NCBI GenBank assembly: GCA_963971425.1
Contig: OZ020524.1
Span: 19,583,022-19,647,021, forward strand
Reading direction: 5' to 3'
Length of the DNA stretch: 64,000 nt
Origin: Bryoerythrophyllum caledonicum
Taxonomy: Eukaryota; Streptophyta; Bryopsida; Pottiales; Pottiaceae
In this document: piece after piece, positions 47,646 through 64,000 of the stretch
Layout of the letters: every line of letters starts with the position of its first letter
Numbering within the stretch: the first letter of the stretch is position 1
Notes under the pieces: model-generated
The model's database searches: none
The model's input: the letters and a program-made list of their open reading frames with translations, nothing else
Told to the model about the DNA's origin: nothing
Position numbers and translations under genes: made by a program

Positions 47646-47955
47646 CGGATGATACTGGCTTATCGGCGGCGGAGGGGGGTGGATGGGTCCCACCGGTACA
47701 CGTGGGCGTGGATCCGTTCCTAGGCCGATAGCCGATATGGTGTTATCGGGTCTCGGGGCCTGCGCCGATAGCAGGGGCGGGCAGGCGCTTATCGGGATGG
47801 ATCGGGCAGGGATCTCGGAAAGGGCGAGAGGCGCTGGAAGGAAAAGACGCGGACAAGGGGGCGGAAAGATGCTTTTGGGGGACGGCCGCGGGAGACGGAA
47901 AGAAGACCAAAACAGGGCCTGACAGCCCGAACACGGATTGAACCTAGTGAGCGGG
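47646..47955 (-). repeat. Right MULE terminal inverted repeat, 310 bp
   Basis: Partner of 37594-37903. Homology stops inward at ...AGTATCATCCG on both sides. Confidence 0.95.
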
Positions 47956-47964
47956 AACACACAC

Positions 47965-48472
47965 CTGCATGCTCTGGATTGTCCAAGAATCTTAAATAAC
48001 TTAGTGTATTTTTATTTTTATTTTTGGGCACAGGCAACTTGTGGTAATCCCCTCAGGTAGATTTTACAACTAGGGATCGAATCTGCGACCATTTGGAGAT
48101 ACATACAGTATGTCGGGTATCTCCCACGAACACCCGGGTAGTTTGGGGTCATCTTGGATCGTTGAGTATATTTTAGAGCATGTTTACATATCTGAGACAT
48201 TTATTCCACATTTTTCTTTAAAAATTTGAGATTTAAGTAAAATAGAATATTTTTACTCTAGTTCATCTTTTATTTTTATTTTTTAGTTTCGGAATATTCT
48301 AAAAGGGATTGTACTATCTGAATGTTGAATCACTACATAGATAGGAAAATGACACTATTTGATATTTCCATGCTATGATACCTCAAGTGGTTTTCTTGTG
48401 GGAGGGCGAGCATTTTGGGCGGTTCACTAAGTAATTAAAAAATGATATTTTATGTTCAACTACCCTTCAAAG
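47965..48472. other. Intergenic, AT-rich, nothing recognised
   Basis: Follows the MULE's right target duplication. No gene or clear repeat seen. Confidence 0.4.
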
Positions 48473-48730
48473 TGGTCAATTTTGAACATATATTCTTTAC
48501 AATGGAGAGTGTCTGAAATTTTTGGAAAATTCAAGAAAATTGTTTAGGTGATACCCATGTAAGGCCAAGTTGATACTCAAATAATGCCAAGTTGATACCC
48601 ATGTAAGGTCTAGGTGGTATCCATGTAATGCCTAGGTGATACCACCATGTTTGAAGCATTGCGATTTGAAAAAGTGAATACTTTGGCAGGCTTGTGCCAA
48701 AAGTGATCCTTGTGTACGGTAATCAATGAA
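48473..48730. repeat. Dispersed repeat with GTGATACCC-type units (copy 2)
   Basis: Counterpart of 2345-2580: GTGGTCAATT near the start, four or five units related to GTTGATACCCATGTAAGGCC, and GTGTACGGTAAT near the end. From here to 49497 no other feature was found except the 5' UTR of the following gene. Confidence 0.6.
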
Positions 48731-49497
48731 ACTTCTTTCAAGATTGTCAAAAAAACTTTATGTAGTGCAAAAATTTCACACCATGAAGTGTCAAAGTTTC
48801 CAAGCACCTTGCAAAATAAACTCTAATTCTTCCACATAAATAGACACAAAATCTTTAGACTCTTTAGTTGTAGCCCTTTATTTTACTGCTTTGACATGAA
48901 AAACTGAAACTTAGAGATTATCTTATCCTACATTCATCTAAAACGAGAAAAAGAGGAAAAAACTCGGGATCGATGCTCTATTTAAAAGAAAAAGGAGAGA
49001 ATGATCAGATACAGAAATGAAATGGAAGGCGGTCGAATATTACACAAATATCTGATTCAATATACTATTCGATTAAAATTGAGGCTTTCCCAATCCGGAA
49101 GGAGCGAAAAAGTAGAAAGTAAAAGCTAAACTCCTCCAGCGCCAGGGTTTTGCAATGCTGTCAACAGACACTCGCAAACACACAGCAAATAAGTCAGATT
49201 CTCTCTACGCTCCTCTTGTTACTCGCCTTCTCTCAAGCTCTCTAACGACCGTGGCCTCGCCAGATACAGAGCACTGTGCTTGTTTCTTTGTTGCGATTTT
49301 TTTGGTGGAGAATTTCTGCTCGAGGCGCTCGTTGTGGTCAACAATTTCGTTAGGTGGATGACGGGGAGGAGGATCTTGTGAGTTTCTTGTTGCGCGGGCC
49401 AGGAGGAGCGGTGAGGAAAATATCGAGGAAAATTGTGCTGTAGCGGATTTATTGGAAGGAGGGAAAGATAGATTCGTTCGGGAACGAGAGTGTTTCG

Positions 49498-52932
<3,435 letters not shown>

Positions 52933-55900
52933 ACGACGTCTAAGTTGCGGCTAATTAGTTTGTATTCTTAAGAAGTTGGGACTTACGAAGGGACCCTGTT
53001 ACTCATTACCCCTCGAGTTTGCAACTGTTCCATGAGATTTGTAGGGAATGTCCCGTTATGTGTCGACAAGAAGAAAGTAAATTTTGTTCGTTCTGCATAG
53101 GTTAGGTTCTGTTTAACAAGAGTTATCTACAAGAAGTCTTGTGTGTTCAACTTGTGTCGAAACGTTTATCCTACTGTCGTGTTCCTGACGCTTTATGTTG
53201 TGTATTAAAGTTTTCTTGTAAATTTTTGTTCAGCAAATTCTTTTGTGTGTGCACCTTCTCAACCTTGGGAGTGGGCTCACTACGCGTATGAAGAGACTCC
53301 ATCTAAGATAAGATTACACGTACATTTCTTTAGGATAACATAACAATTTGTACGTACAAAATTTGACAGGAAGCTTAAAATAGAAAATCTATTGCATTGC
53401 GTTGTTCATAACTGGATTTTCTGAGAATGTTGCATTGAAGTATACTACATAACTTCGAGGCTGCACGTTTCTTTTGGTTTAGTTTTGATCTATCCGCAGG
53501 GACTAATCTCAGTTTGTTAAGACTTTCCTGGAGCTCGAATCACCTCTACAGATGATACATGCTGCCGTCTGGTGACCTCAAGCAAACGGAATCGAATTTG
53601 GAGATCATCAATCAATCACTGCATCGAAGGACATGGACAACGTTCGATATTGTTAGTCATTAAATTATTTACCCAGAATCTACTGTGCAGGTTTGTCTAG
53701 GCGCTAATACATGGCATGATCCAAGTAAGCAGCTATGATTGCATGATGGAGGGGGATGATTCCTCACCATCAGATACGTGGAGGCTCACCCGAAAAGGTG
53801 CATTTCCCCACCTGACAAAACAAATAAAACACCTAAGTTCTATAAAATAGAGTGACCACTTGCACGACGACTTGGTAAAGTTTTGAAGTGAACAGTTCAT
53901 GGAAGGAAAAATACCTCTTACGACTCGGTCCGCTCAAGAGAAATTCTAGCACTAGGTCCACCTCAAATCTACTACAGTAGTAGATCCTAAGTGTCTGCTA
54001 TCAGGGCCGTGAGGAATTTTATACTGCAATGCTTGGAATTCTGATGCCATAGCATGACACATTCTACCCCTTCTGAATTGTGATTTTTTCCCGGAGTTTG
54101 GTGCAAAATGATTGTGTCCATAAGGAAGTGAGCATCTCTTTGGGCTCCCGATGTACTTTGGTAGGTCCAAAGCAGCATCCTATCTTGTTGAGGTCGTGGA
54201 GGTTCATTTCTGGAGTTTGAAAACTTTGGGACTCAGCAGATGGTGGTATGCGCTGGAGCCATATTTAGGTCGGTGGCCGGAGGCGCGGTGATTTTGTCTC
54301 AGTGCTCAGGTAAAGCTCAACTTATATGATCGTTCCCTAGCTCTTCTCGAAAGTTGAGAAATAAGAATATTGGGGGATGGATGTGCTCATGATCCTTTTG
54401 CAGGAACACAGATGAGCTAGCTAGATAGAGAATGGTGAGAATGATTATTCCTCGAGATGGTGAGAAGGAAAAGAGGGAGGAAGAGACGTGAAACAGACAA
54501 AAGGGACGCCATGACCTGCAACGCTCGGTAGGCTGGAGGATCACATCTGGAATCTGAGCGCTGATTGCCATGGTGTACCAACTTGTCCTTTGTCTTGCCG
54601 CGAATACTTGGCCCCGGTTCGCTGCTCAATTCCTTTGTCCACACGTGCATGCAGCACTGTTTCGGATTTAGGGGGATCCTCTAGGTGGTGCCATTCGGAA
54701 GAACTTGCCATGACCATGGTCATGGCCCATCCCAACTTCGTGGGCCATTTTGCCTACTAATTAGCCGGGTATACCTCCTCCATTCTAATGCTCCAGTTGT
54801 TCCCTACACCGTCGAGTAACAAGTGTAGGAGTGAAGTAAAATAAGAAGACGCTAGTTATTTTCAGTCAAGCAGAGCCTAATGCATAACTACAAGTATCCA
54901 TTACCCTCCTAGGAACATACTTGAATCCGAGCTGATTCAACACTGCTAGATTCCATCCTATTTAGAAGACCATCCAAAGTAGATTCCTCTGCTTCAGGCT
55001 CCAAGCGAAATTAGACTAACAACTAATTGTTATCACCGAAGGTAACGAACCCGAGTATCCATGATTCTCCTAGAAGATCACACAAGCCCTGCTAGATTTT
55101 GAACACCAACCTAATTAGATTCGTCTACTTAGGGCCCTTTGCTGAACTCTCACTAGTATTCTTTTGGAGGTGGGTACAGATTATAAATACTTAACGGTGT
55201 GTCACCAGCAGCAGCAAAGTTGCCAGTTACAAGTGACCCGGCAATATCGAGTTGGAACACTGTTCAAGACCGGTGCGGTTCTTTTTTATGCCTTTTTCTG
55301 AGCACACATGCGCCTCGTCGATGGAGTAAAAAACTCGGCTCCCCGATCATGGTTCGGAAAGCAGAAGCCCAGGCTCTCAACAGTCATGATGATCGCTCTC
55401 CGAGGCAGGCGAGCATCTGGAACCACCATCTCCACCGGGATCAAGGACCGAGGCCAATATTCTACAGTTTCCTCCCAGAAACTGCGTATTTCTACAGTTT
55501 CTACCCCAGGAATTGCTGCCTCGGCGAAACTGTTGGAAGACTGGTTTCTCAAGATAACGAGCATCTTCTCATGGTTTGGGATCAAGGGTATGGCTTGGAG
55601 AGGAGTCTACTTGTATGGGAGCATGATGAGCTGTTGGAGTTGAGGCGGCATGAATTACCAGGAAAGTCTCCTTATTTTGGGGGGGAGTTGTTAGTACTGG
55701 TATATATATGTGTGATGCATCGTGTGGAGCTCCTAAGCTCATCCTGCTCAGTACTCTCTTGTGAGCTTTAATTTGCATGACGAGGCTTCTGGTTTGTTAG
55801 GAATTATGTGTGCAGTATTCAGGCTGGTGTTAGGGTGGCACGTTTTCTATTCGCTTTCTTTTGCAGCTCGTGTAGTTATGTAGACTAGATAGATTACCGC

Positions 55901-57130
55901 TTGTAACCTTTCTTGTAGATAAGGGTAAATCAACGTTTCCTTTTTTCAGATTGTGCCTGTGTTTTTTGCACGATAAGGTTTTAGCTTGGAGAGTGGTAAT
56001 AGGAAGATGAGGGGTTGACTTCATTTATATTCAGATCTAGACTCCAACGTCGCTAGTTATTCGATTCACCGGATGCTGTTTCTAAATCCCTGGTTTCATG
56101 GATTCAATTCCTTTAGGTTCTAGCTCCGAGACTCCTCATAATCTGATGTTTCGGTGCAACTTATCCTGCTCCCTTTCTCGTGTAGACTTGTGTAGCCCGG
56201 GTTTTGTCAGGTCTGGGGAAGAATTTAGCTCATCTAGATGGTCATTAGCAGGATGTGTTAGGGGATAATTGGTGCAGGAGATGGAGACGACGATCTGTGG
56301 AGACAAAGTCGAGAGTAATTGATGGGATGTTGGGCATGCTTAACACGACCGGTCAATATTAAGGGTATATTGACGGGTCGTGATGGGCACTCTCAATGTT
56401 CCCTTCATCAGCATCATCATGTGTTAACCAGCTTCGACATTCAACTCATTTTCAGCCTTCTCCATTCGGTAAGTTCCAGTTTTGTGTTTCAACGATACGC
56501 ACTTTGTCTCTCTGTGTGTGAGAATTGCTAGAACTTTAATATCATATCCCAGGAGGACAGAAGAAAAATGATTCACAATGAAATGTCTAAGGTGTTGAAT
56601 TATGTGAGGTGGAGGATACTATTTCTGTGTGGGACCTCTTCACCTCTCAGAATACACCTGTGTCTATTTCCTATAATCAAAATAGTGACAAGTGATTTGT
56701 GGATGATATGAGTAGAAGAATGGAGTATGGTACTCACAATTGTAGGGATCTACAAGGATTTACTTAAACATTTCATGATAAGTCATTAAATTGTATGTTT
56801 GCATGACTTATATTCATGGGAACAGTGTCTTCTACCTTACCAGTGGAAACCATGAAAGTTGGATGCTGAAAGAAAGTTTCTGTTTCTATATTGTAAAGTT
56901 GTTAACTGACAACTTTCATGTAAAGTTGTTAATTGAAGTTACTAATTTGCTGTGATTGTCGACTAGATGCAGCTCTATGCTTTGTCATGATCTGAATGCT
57001 CAATGGATCTCTGACTATTAAGGTTCTTACATGAAGTTACACACCGAGAGGTGGAATTTTTGCACCAGGGCAGGAAAGGATGTTTTTCTTCTCTTTTTCT
57101 TTTCGTTTATCCTTTCATTTTGGCCTCTAG
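52933..57130. other. Long intergenic region, no gene recognised
   Basis: The 3' UTR of CCT occupies the first few hundred bases. Short ORFs at 53950-54740 and 55199-55780 overlap on both strands and show no domain. A loosely repeated block (AGTATCCAT..TCTCCTAG..CTGCTAGAT) occurs at about 54893-54952 and 55055-55100. Confidence 0.45.
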
Positions 57131-57132
57131 AT

Positions 57133-57755
57133 TGAAAAGTAGAGTTATGTGTAAAGTCACTCAAAGTTTCAACAAGTTCCCGTCATTTTTATGTCTAACA
57201 CTATTGTTTGTTCACTTTAAGTAGTTGGAAGAGTGTGGTGCTCTTAAGTCATGTAATTTGAGTTGTGTTTGAGAATGAAGGAAGAGATTTAAAAATTATA
57301 ATCTCATATCTCGCTTTTGGGTTGATTCAGATATTAAGAACTGATAAGAGTTAATGATTTAAAATGAAACAAAAAAAAAGATTGTACTTTATTTGATTGA
57401 ATATTTGGATGACTTTACAAATAACCATAGTAGTGTCTTGTAACTGCATGTAATTGCAAGTTTTGGTGTAATTAATATTGTGGTTTCCTTCAAGTTAGGC
57501 TAGATGAAAAGGTACACGAGGGATATAATGTACTAAATTTATTCTTGATGATACTAAACTTACTGTAGGTCTAGTTGGTTATTTTTTCTTTTTGCTGAAC
57601 TCATTGTATAGAAATATTTTGTACTTAGGAAAGAGGCATTGCATTTTGCCTGACCACATTGCTTGTTTCACTCGTATGTTTCATATGAGAGGCAAGAATA
57701 AAATCGCCATCACTTTTTTTTGGGAACTAGTAGAGTTATTTGTAAAGTTAGGCAA
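57133..57755. repeat. Fragments of the 'GTCACCCAAA' MITE family
   Basis: GAGTTATGTGTAAAGTCAC and TCAAAGTTTCAACAAG at 57145 match the end of the copy at 63670. A second pair, GGATGACTTTACAAATAAC (57409) and GTTATTTGTAAAGTTAGGC (57731), faces inward and may bound a small element. Confidence 0.5.
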
Positions 57756-59580
57756 TCTATTTTCAAATTTCATTATACAAATTTCATTACCCAGTTTTGC
57801 TTAAAATTTTTGTTCTTAATTCAAAGGAGAGAGAAGTGACTATATTTCATGATACAATATGACATTTCCTTTCCCTTTTCAAAAGCCACTGAAACTACAT
57901 TTAACTTGAGTCATCCAATTACACACTTTTAGACAAATGATGTTTCAATTCTTTGGCATGGACCCTCTTCATAAAGACTAATCTACCCCAATGATAAAAA
58001 AATTGATCTTAAATTTACAACATTCACTAATCACAATTTGTCCAATGAAAGTCTTCATGATTTCACCATCTTTATTTTAATAAGCAACTTGGAAAGAATA
58101 AAATTTTAATCCTTAAACGACAAGCAGGCCATAAAGTGGTCGTTTTTTTAGTTTCACGGTGATAGGTCTCGTCGTTAAAGGATTAAAATATCCACCGCAA
58201 ATTGATGAGCCTATTAGAACAAGTCCATCTACAAGCTCATAATTTGTTTTACTCTGTTCTTCCACAATTTTTTTTTATAATATCAATTCGGTATTGTCTT
58301 TTAAATGCTAGTCCACACTTCTTGTAACATTTTGAATTTCCAAGGGAGTTCCTAAACGAAAAGCATTACAAACTACTTTTATCCACTCATTGATGCCAAA
58401 ATTTGTCTTTCCAAAAACAATTGGTTCATGAGGTTGAATAAATTTATTATGCGACCAACTTCTAATTCCAAAACATCTCCAAATGTCAACATACTAAAAG
58501 TGCCATAATTGTTAACTATTCTAGACTATCAATATTAAACTCCACCTCTAAATTGTCACCATTTTGTTATCTATCAAAGTAAAGAGGGATACTATTTTAA
58601 TTACAAATTGTGTTGAAAAATATTGATGATAGTATACATGGATGTGTTTAAATGAAAAAAATCTAAAACTCACAATAAAGAGGTTCCCTATTTTATATAT
58701 AAACAAATTATAATTTCAATTGTATTTTATATCCAATCTCTGTAATCTTTAAATTTGAATACTGATAAAAATAATAATTAAATCTACATCCAAAAACAAC
58801 GATAAGTGCCAAAGTGTGACCAAAAGAAGAAATACGACGTACAACTCTTCTACCTTCTAAAAATATCTTTATTGTAACTTATATTCATTAGTCTAAATGA
58901 AGATCGCATCCTCACACTGTGGAACGCGATACGACTTGTTTGTTCCATGGGAGCTTGCAAAACACCCGCCAAATGCCAAAGGCTTGTAAAATCACATCAT
59001 GTTTTATATAACAAACACCATGATTAATAACAATATACAAATGATGAGTCTCCAACTACTCACCTTACAATCATCTGTAATCATTTTGAGACAAAGGAAG
59101 AAGTACAAATGACAACAATTATCATTTATGAATAGACCCCCGTCATCCTCAACAGAGGCAATTTCCTATTGGTAAATATATGCAGTGGCAAAAATCAAAT
59201 TACCCATTACAATTACTTATATACCCACTATTTACTTTACATAAAGCACTTATTTATTTTAGATATTTTTCATTTACTTCATACCCAGAGTTTCATCCAA
59301 ATAATTTTGTCCAATAGATGTCAACATGGAACTGTCTTGGATTGCCGAACGTCAATCTTTCCGAATAAGAAAAAAATGATTTATACCATTGTAGCACCTT
59401 TACCACTCTCATTGTTTATAGGAAAATATTTCCTCAACTTCTATTTTTAGATTCAAGAATCTCATAATTAAAAGAAAAATCATCTTAACCTTTGTAAGTT
59501 TAGAAACTTAAAAAACAAGGTTGCAAAATTCAATATTTCGGAAATAGTTAAACTACAGTGGGTCCCACCATACATCTCGT
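57756..59580. other. AT-rich intergenic region, no gene
   Basis: The only structure noted is the inverted repeat at 58103-58189. Confidence 0.5.
58103..58189. repeat. 87-bp hairpin
   Basis: ATTTTAATCCTTAAACGAC at 58103-58121 pairs with GTCGTTAAAGGATTAAAAT at 58171-58189 with one mismatch in 19. A very small MITE, or possibly a small-RNA-type fold. Confidence 0.6.
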
Positions 59581-59734
59581 GGATTAAGGTGCACGGTAAC
59601 AGATTAAGGTGCGAGGTAACAGATTAAGGTGCACGGTAACAGATTAAGGTGCGCGGTAACAGATTAAGGTGCACGGTAACGGGTTAAGGTGCACAGTGAG
59701 GGATTATGGTGCCCCCGAATTAGGGTTAGGGTTT
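59581..59734 (+). promoter_or_regulatory. RPL27 promoter: six 20-bp tandem units and a telo-box
   Basis: Six 20-bp units related to AGATTAAGGTGCACGGTAAC fill 59581-59700 exactly, followed by a partial unit. TTAGGGTTAGGGTTT at 59720-59734 is a doubled telo-box (AAACCCTAA type), typical of plant ribosomal-protein promoters. The leader 59750-59845 is pyrimidine-rich. Confidence 0.75.
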
Positions 59735-59845
59735 GGCGCCCGCTTCCAGTGGTCGCCTTCATCGTCTCTCTCCGCCCCCGCCATCGTCCTCTTTTCGCCA
59801 TCTCTCACTCTCTCTCTCTCCTCCGCTCTCCGCTGCCCCGCCACC

Positions 59846-61307
<1,462 letters not shown>

Positions 61308-62185
61308 GACCTGGAAAGCTGTGGAACCCAAATGTAGAATTTACAATCCTGATCTTAATGAAACCGTGCGAGATTTTGCAGTTTAAGATTTGTGGTTTTC
61401 CCTGATGCTATGACTCTTGTGTATTCCTTTTCCACTTGGTTTCCTGCACCTAAAAGTGGCTGGTCTGGGAATGTGCGATAACAGAGACCACATTATTTGC
61501 ACCTGTTATCGTTGTGAAGTGTGCGTTTTGCATCCTGTTTTCGTTCTTTGCGCATGTGATCTGTGTCATCTTACACTTGCGAGCACTCGCTCGATTCTGC
61601 TCCAAATGAGTAAACACTGGTATATCAACAGAAAGCAATCAATGCACCAAGGTGGGAAGGTTGGGACCGATAACCAAGACGCCAGGCTCGTGACCAAGAG
61701 TCGGTCGGAGTGGAACCTGTTTCTAAGTAAATTAACGGTGAGTTCTTTTTCCGGTAACGTGTTCTTGTTCTTGCTCCTGTGTTCTATTGGTGCAAGTGCT
61801 GTAGCCATGATGCAGCATCTATCTGTTGAGCCTTTCTGTCTTGATCAAGAATCTGTCCACATCTGTCTCTGAGAATGTCGTCTTGGACCCTGGCATGTGA
61901 GTTTCTGTCTCGTCACCTCAACTCTTTTTTTAAGTCCCACTGAACCCCATCCTTGTTTTTAACGGGTCGCTGTCGGTTGTAAGAAATTTCGGCCTCAATC
62001 TGTCCATATTTGAGTGTAAGTTTTCCTTGGAACTGAGGAACAGACATTTTTTCCAGCCATATCACAATGGAACTGTCCAATGGAACTTTCCATGGACGTA
62101 GAGGGTTGTTCACGAGCCCGGGGTATATGCTCTAGGCGTTCGTAATCCTGAATACCTTTCCCTGATAGCTTGGTCGACGTCACAG
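61308..62185. other. Intergenic between RPL27 and the ceramide synthase gene
   Basis: RPL27 3' UTR and the promoter/5' UTR of the next gene. An open frame at 61417-61872 has no recognisable content. Confidence 0.45.
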
Positions 62186-63536
62186 ATGGTGTCGATTTGG
62201 GAGCACGAAGATCATCCGCATGTGCGAGATTACCTCATGGCTATCATCTTCGCCACCCTGTTCCCTGTCGCACGCCTCCTGCTCGACAGCTTCATTTTCG
62301 AGGTAAGGCCACTCAAACAATTCCAGCGAGCAAGGTCTTTCTGCAGTTAAGAAGATGGAAAACCAACATGCAAAAAAATTCTATAAGACACCCTAATTCT
62401 CAGTTTAAGTCCTACACGGAAGTTGCTTTTTTTTGTGAGGCAAAGACGCCATGACTTTTATCCTCTCCTCGGCGAAAACTCAACAGTAGCGCTACTGCCA
62501 CTGTCGACTCATGTGATAATTTTCTGAACGTGTGTACGAACCAATGGTGTGGTCAGAAATCTGCAAGGCGGGCTATTTTTCCGAGCGGGCAGAAATTCAT
62601 GAAGAAGCGAAAGCAGGAGGCAGGCGAGAAGAAGGTGATCAAATTCACGGAGTCTGCATGGAAGCTGACGTACTACCTTGTCTCGACCACCATGCTTCTC
62701 GCCGCCGCCTCCAACGAGCCATGGTTTGGCAAAACAGAGCACTTCTGGATCGGGTGGCCCAACCAAACTATCAAGTAAGGAAAACACCAGTTGTTACTGA
62801 TCTCTCGTAACTACAGATCAAGTTTCTGAAAATCAAATGTTCCTGGATTCACCATTGCTGTAGGTTTAAGTTGAAGGTGCTGTACGCGTTTCAGTGTGGA
62901 TTTTACGCCTACAGCGTTGCGGCGCTGGTGGTGTGGGAAACTCGGAGGAAGGACTTTGGCGTCATGATGACCCACCATGTCATCACCATCCTCCTCATGG
63001 TCTTCTCCTACATGGACGGGTAGGCTCATTACTTCGGAGTCTAACAATTGGTTTTTAGGATTGGGATTACCTTGACTTTGTCTCTTCTTTTCATTCTACA
63101 CAAAGGACTGAATGAGAAGAACCGAGGGACCTTGGGAGAACGGATTTTTCGTAATGTAAATCACTCATATTTATTGGAGTAGTAGTGCCAGTAGATTAGT
63201 TTCCTCTCAACTGGTTAATGACATTGCTTGTGACGTACTCTGTTTCATTGGCTTTTGGAGTTTCATTTGTGTGCCAGGATTTATTTTTTTGTTTTGTTTT
63301 GTTTTGTTTTTTTTCAGTGAGTGGATTTGGTTTGTTGTGGTTGGTTGCAGAACGTACCGAGCTGGGGTGAGCACGCTTCTGGTGCACGATGTGAGCGACG
63401 TGTTGCTGGAGGGCGCCAAGCTGTGCAAGTACTCCGGGTTCGAGGTGGGCGCCAGTGCGCTCTTCGGCTTGTTCGTGCTCTCTTGGTTCACCCTCCGTCT
63501 CCTCATCTTCCCTTTCTGGATCATCTGGAGCATCAG
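62186..63536 (+). CDS. LAG1/LOH-type ceramide synthase, 5' part (continues past right edge)
   Basis: ER membrane N-acyltransferase that joins a fatty acyl-CoA to a sphingoid base. Exons 62186-62302, 62557-62774, 62864-63019, 63351-63536, all GT-AG and in phase. Starts MVSIWEHEDHPHVRDYLMAI followed by a first membrane span (IIFATLFPVARLLLDSFIF), a basic cytosolic loop, then the TLC domain: FTESAWKLTYYLVSTTMLLAA, WIGWPNQTIK, YAFQCGFYAYSVAALVVWETRRKDFGVMMTHHVITI (the Lag motif His pair), and LLVHDVSDVLLEGAKLCKY. The frame ends at a donor after FPFWIIWSI. The remaining TLC exons should lie beyond 64000. Confidence 0.93.
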
Positions 63537-63659
63537 GTGCATGTGCATGCCTTTGTCCTCACAAATAGTTTTTCACTCTACCAGTTGGCTCTCTTTAAAC
63601 ATGAATTTTAAGGGTGGTATTATGAAACTCATAATCTCATTCTGGCAAGCACAAGCCCG

Positions 63660-63900
63660 CCAAAAGAAGAGAGTTATTTGAAAGGACACCCAAAGTTTCA
63701 ATAAGATAACACACTACTATTATTTGTTGGATGTGAAAAAGTTAGGTGGTCTCTCAACTGAAGTGTGGAAGAGTTTGGTGGTCTCTAAACTCTAGTTTGA
63801 ACTAGTTTTAGTTGCCCTATAGATCATGAATCTTAGCTGCTTTTTCCCTCATGAGCTGATTATAGAAATGTAGGGCTGACTTTAATGATTAAAAATGGGC
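63660..63900. repeat. MITE-like repeat, 'GTCACCCAAA' family, in ceramide synthase intron
   Basis: Inverse of 2988-3170 and 6480-6722: GAGTTATTTGAAAGGACACC at the left, then CTAGTTTTAGTTGCC, ATGAATCTTAGCTGC and TAGGGCTGACTTTAA at the right. It sits between exon 4 and the exons beyond the window. Confidence 0.6.
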
Positions 63901-64000
63901 AACGGGTCGAAACTCATCTTTGCCTCACTTTACAAACAATTACCTACATCCTCCTTCCAGCAGTTGACTGGCCTTTCCAGCTGCAAATTGGACTGATCCT

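Larger units (their letters stand above)
37594..47955. mobile_element. Intact Mutator-like element (MULE) carrying transposase and Ulp1 genes
   Basis: 10,362 bp bounded by 310-bp terminal inverted repeats and a perfect 9-bp target duplication AACACACAC (37585-37593 and 47956-47964). The ends read CCCGCTCACTAGG.../...CCTAGTGAGCGGG. Two genes converge inside (38038-41145 plus, 46739-41555 minus), both with uninterrupted spliced frames. The near-identical repeats and exact duplication indicate recent insertion. MULEs carrying Ulp1-like genes are known in plants (Kaonashi type). Confidence 0.95.

Noticed and set aside
55199..55771. Possible 190-codon gene in the CCT-RPL27 interval
   Set aside because: Overlapping frames of similar length exist on both strands, and none shows a domain, intron signals or biased composition.
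61417..61872. 151-codon frame downstream of RPL27
   Set aside because: No recognisable content, overlaps antisense frames, and lies where the RPL27 3' UTR is expected.

Overview
The window is nuclear DNA of a land plant. It carries plant-type genes with GT-AG introns: a HAK/KUP potassium transporter, a choline-phosphate cytidylyltransferase, ribosomal protein L27, a LAG1-type ceramide synthase and a large leucine-rich-repeat (LRR) gene. Between them lie plant-style transposons (MULE, PIF/Harbinger, CACTA, MITEs). The species cannot be named from sequence alone. A four-exon RPL27 and an apparently intronless HAK gene hint at a non-angiosperm such as a bryophyte or lycophyte, but this is weak inference.

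Layout. 1-2126: 5' part of a HAK/KUP K+ transporter (minus strand). 2345-2580: dispersed repeat. 3222-7786: multi-exon LRR protein gene (minus), with small MITEs in or next to its introns. 7787-10670: intergenic, with a small inverted-repeat element and fragments of a TTAA-flanked MITE family. About 10,670-22,650: a very long non-LTR retrotransposon (minus) with an intact ORF1, a long spacer, and an ORF2 that opens with a 2A-type ribosome-skipping motif (SGDIETNPGP) followed by APE endonuclease, reverse transcriptase, RNase H and a Cys/His motif. ORF2 is broken by four apparent one-base slips and one stop. 22,650-25,217: no recognised gene, an AT-rich minisatellite and a CACTA-like arm. 25,224-37,245: a second, decayed copy of the same LINE (plus), interrupted by at least five DNA transposons. 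The last four sit nested in its 3' UTR, and most of their junctions can be followed to the base. 37,594-47,955: a complete, apparently young Mutator-like element (310-bp near-identical TIRs, perfect 9-bp target duplication) carrying two convergent intact multi-exon genes, a SWIM-type MULE transposase and a 1,533-residue zinc-finger/Ulp1 protease protein. 49,498-52,932: CTP:phosphocholine cytidylyltransferase (plus). 52,933-59,580: long intergenic stretch with MITE-like fragments. 59,581-61,307: RPL27 with a tandem-repeat/telo-box promoter and two copies of a probable H/ACA snoRNA in introns 1 and 2. 62,186 to the right edge: 5' part of a LAG1/LOH ceramide synthase.

The five host genes look unrelated in function, apart from CCT and ceramide synthase both acting in ER lipid synthesis. 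The biology of most interest is in the mobile DNA: a plant LINE with a 2A peptide and a covariation-supported 3' hairpin, a readable nested-insertion history, a putative piggyBac-type MITE family, and an intact Ulp1-carrying MULE.
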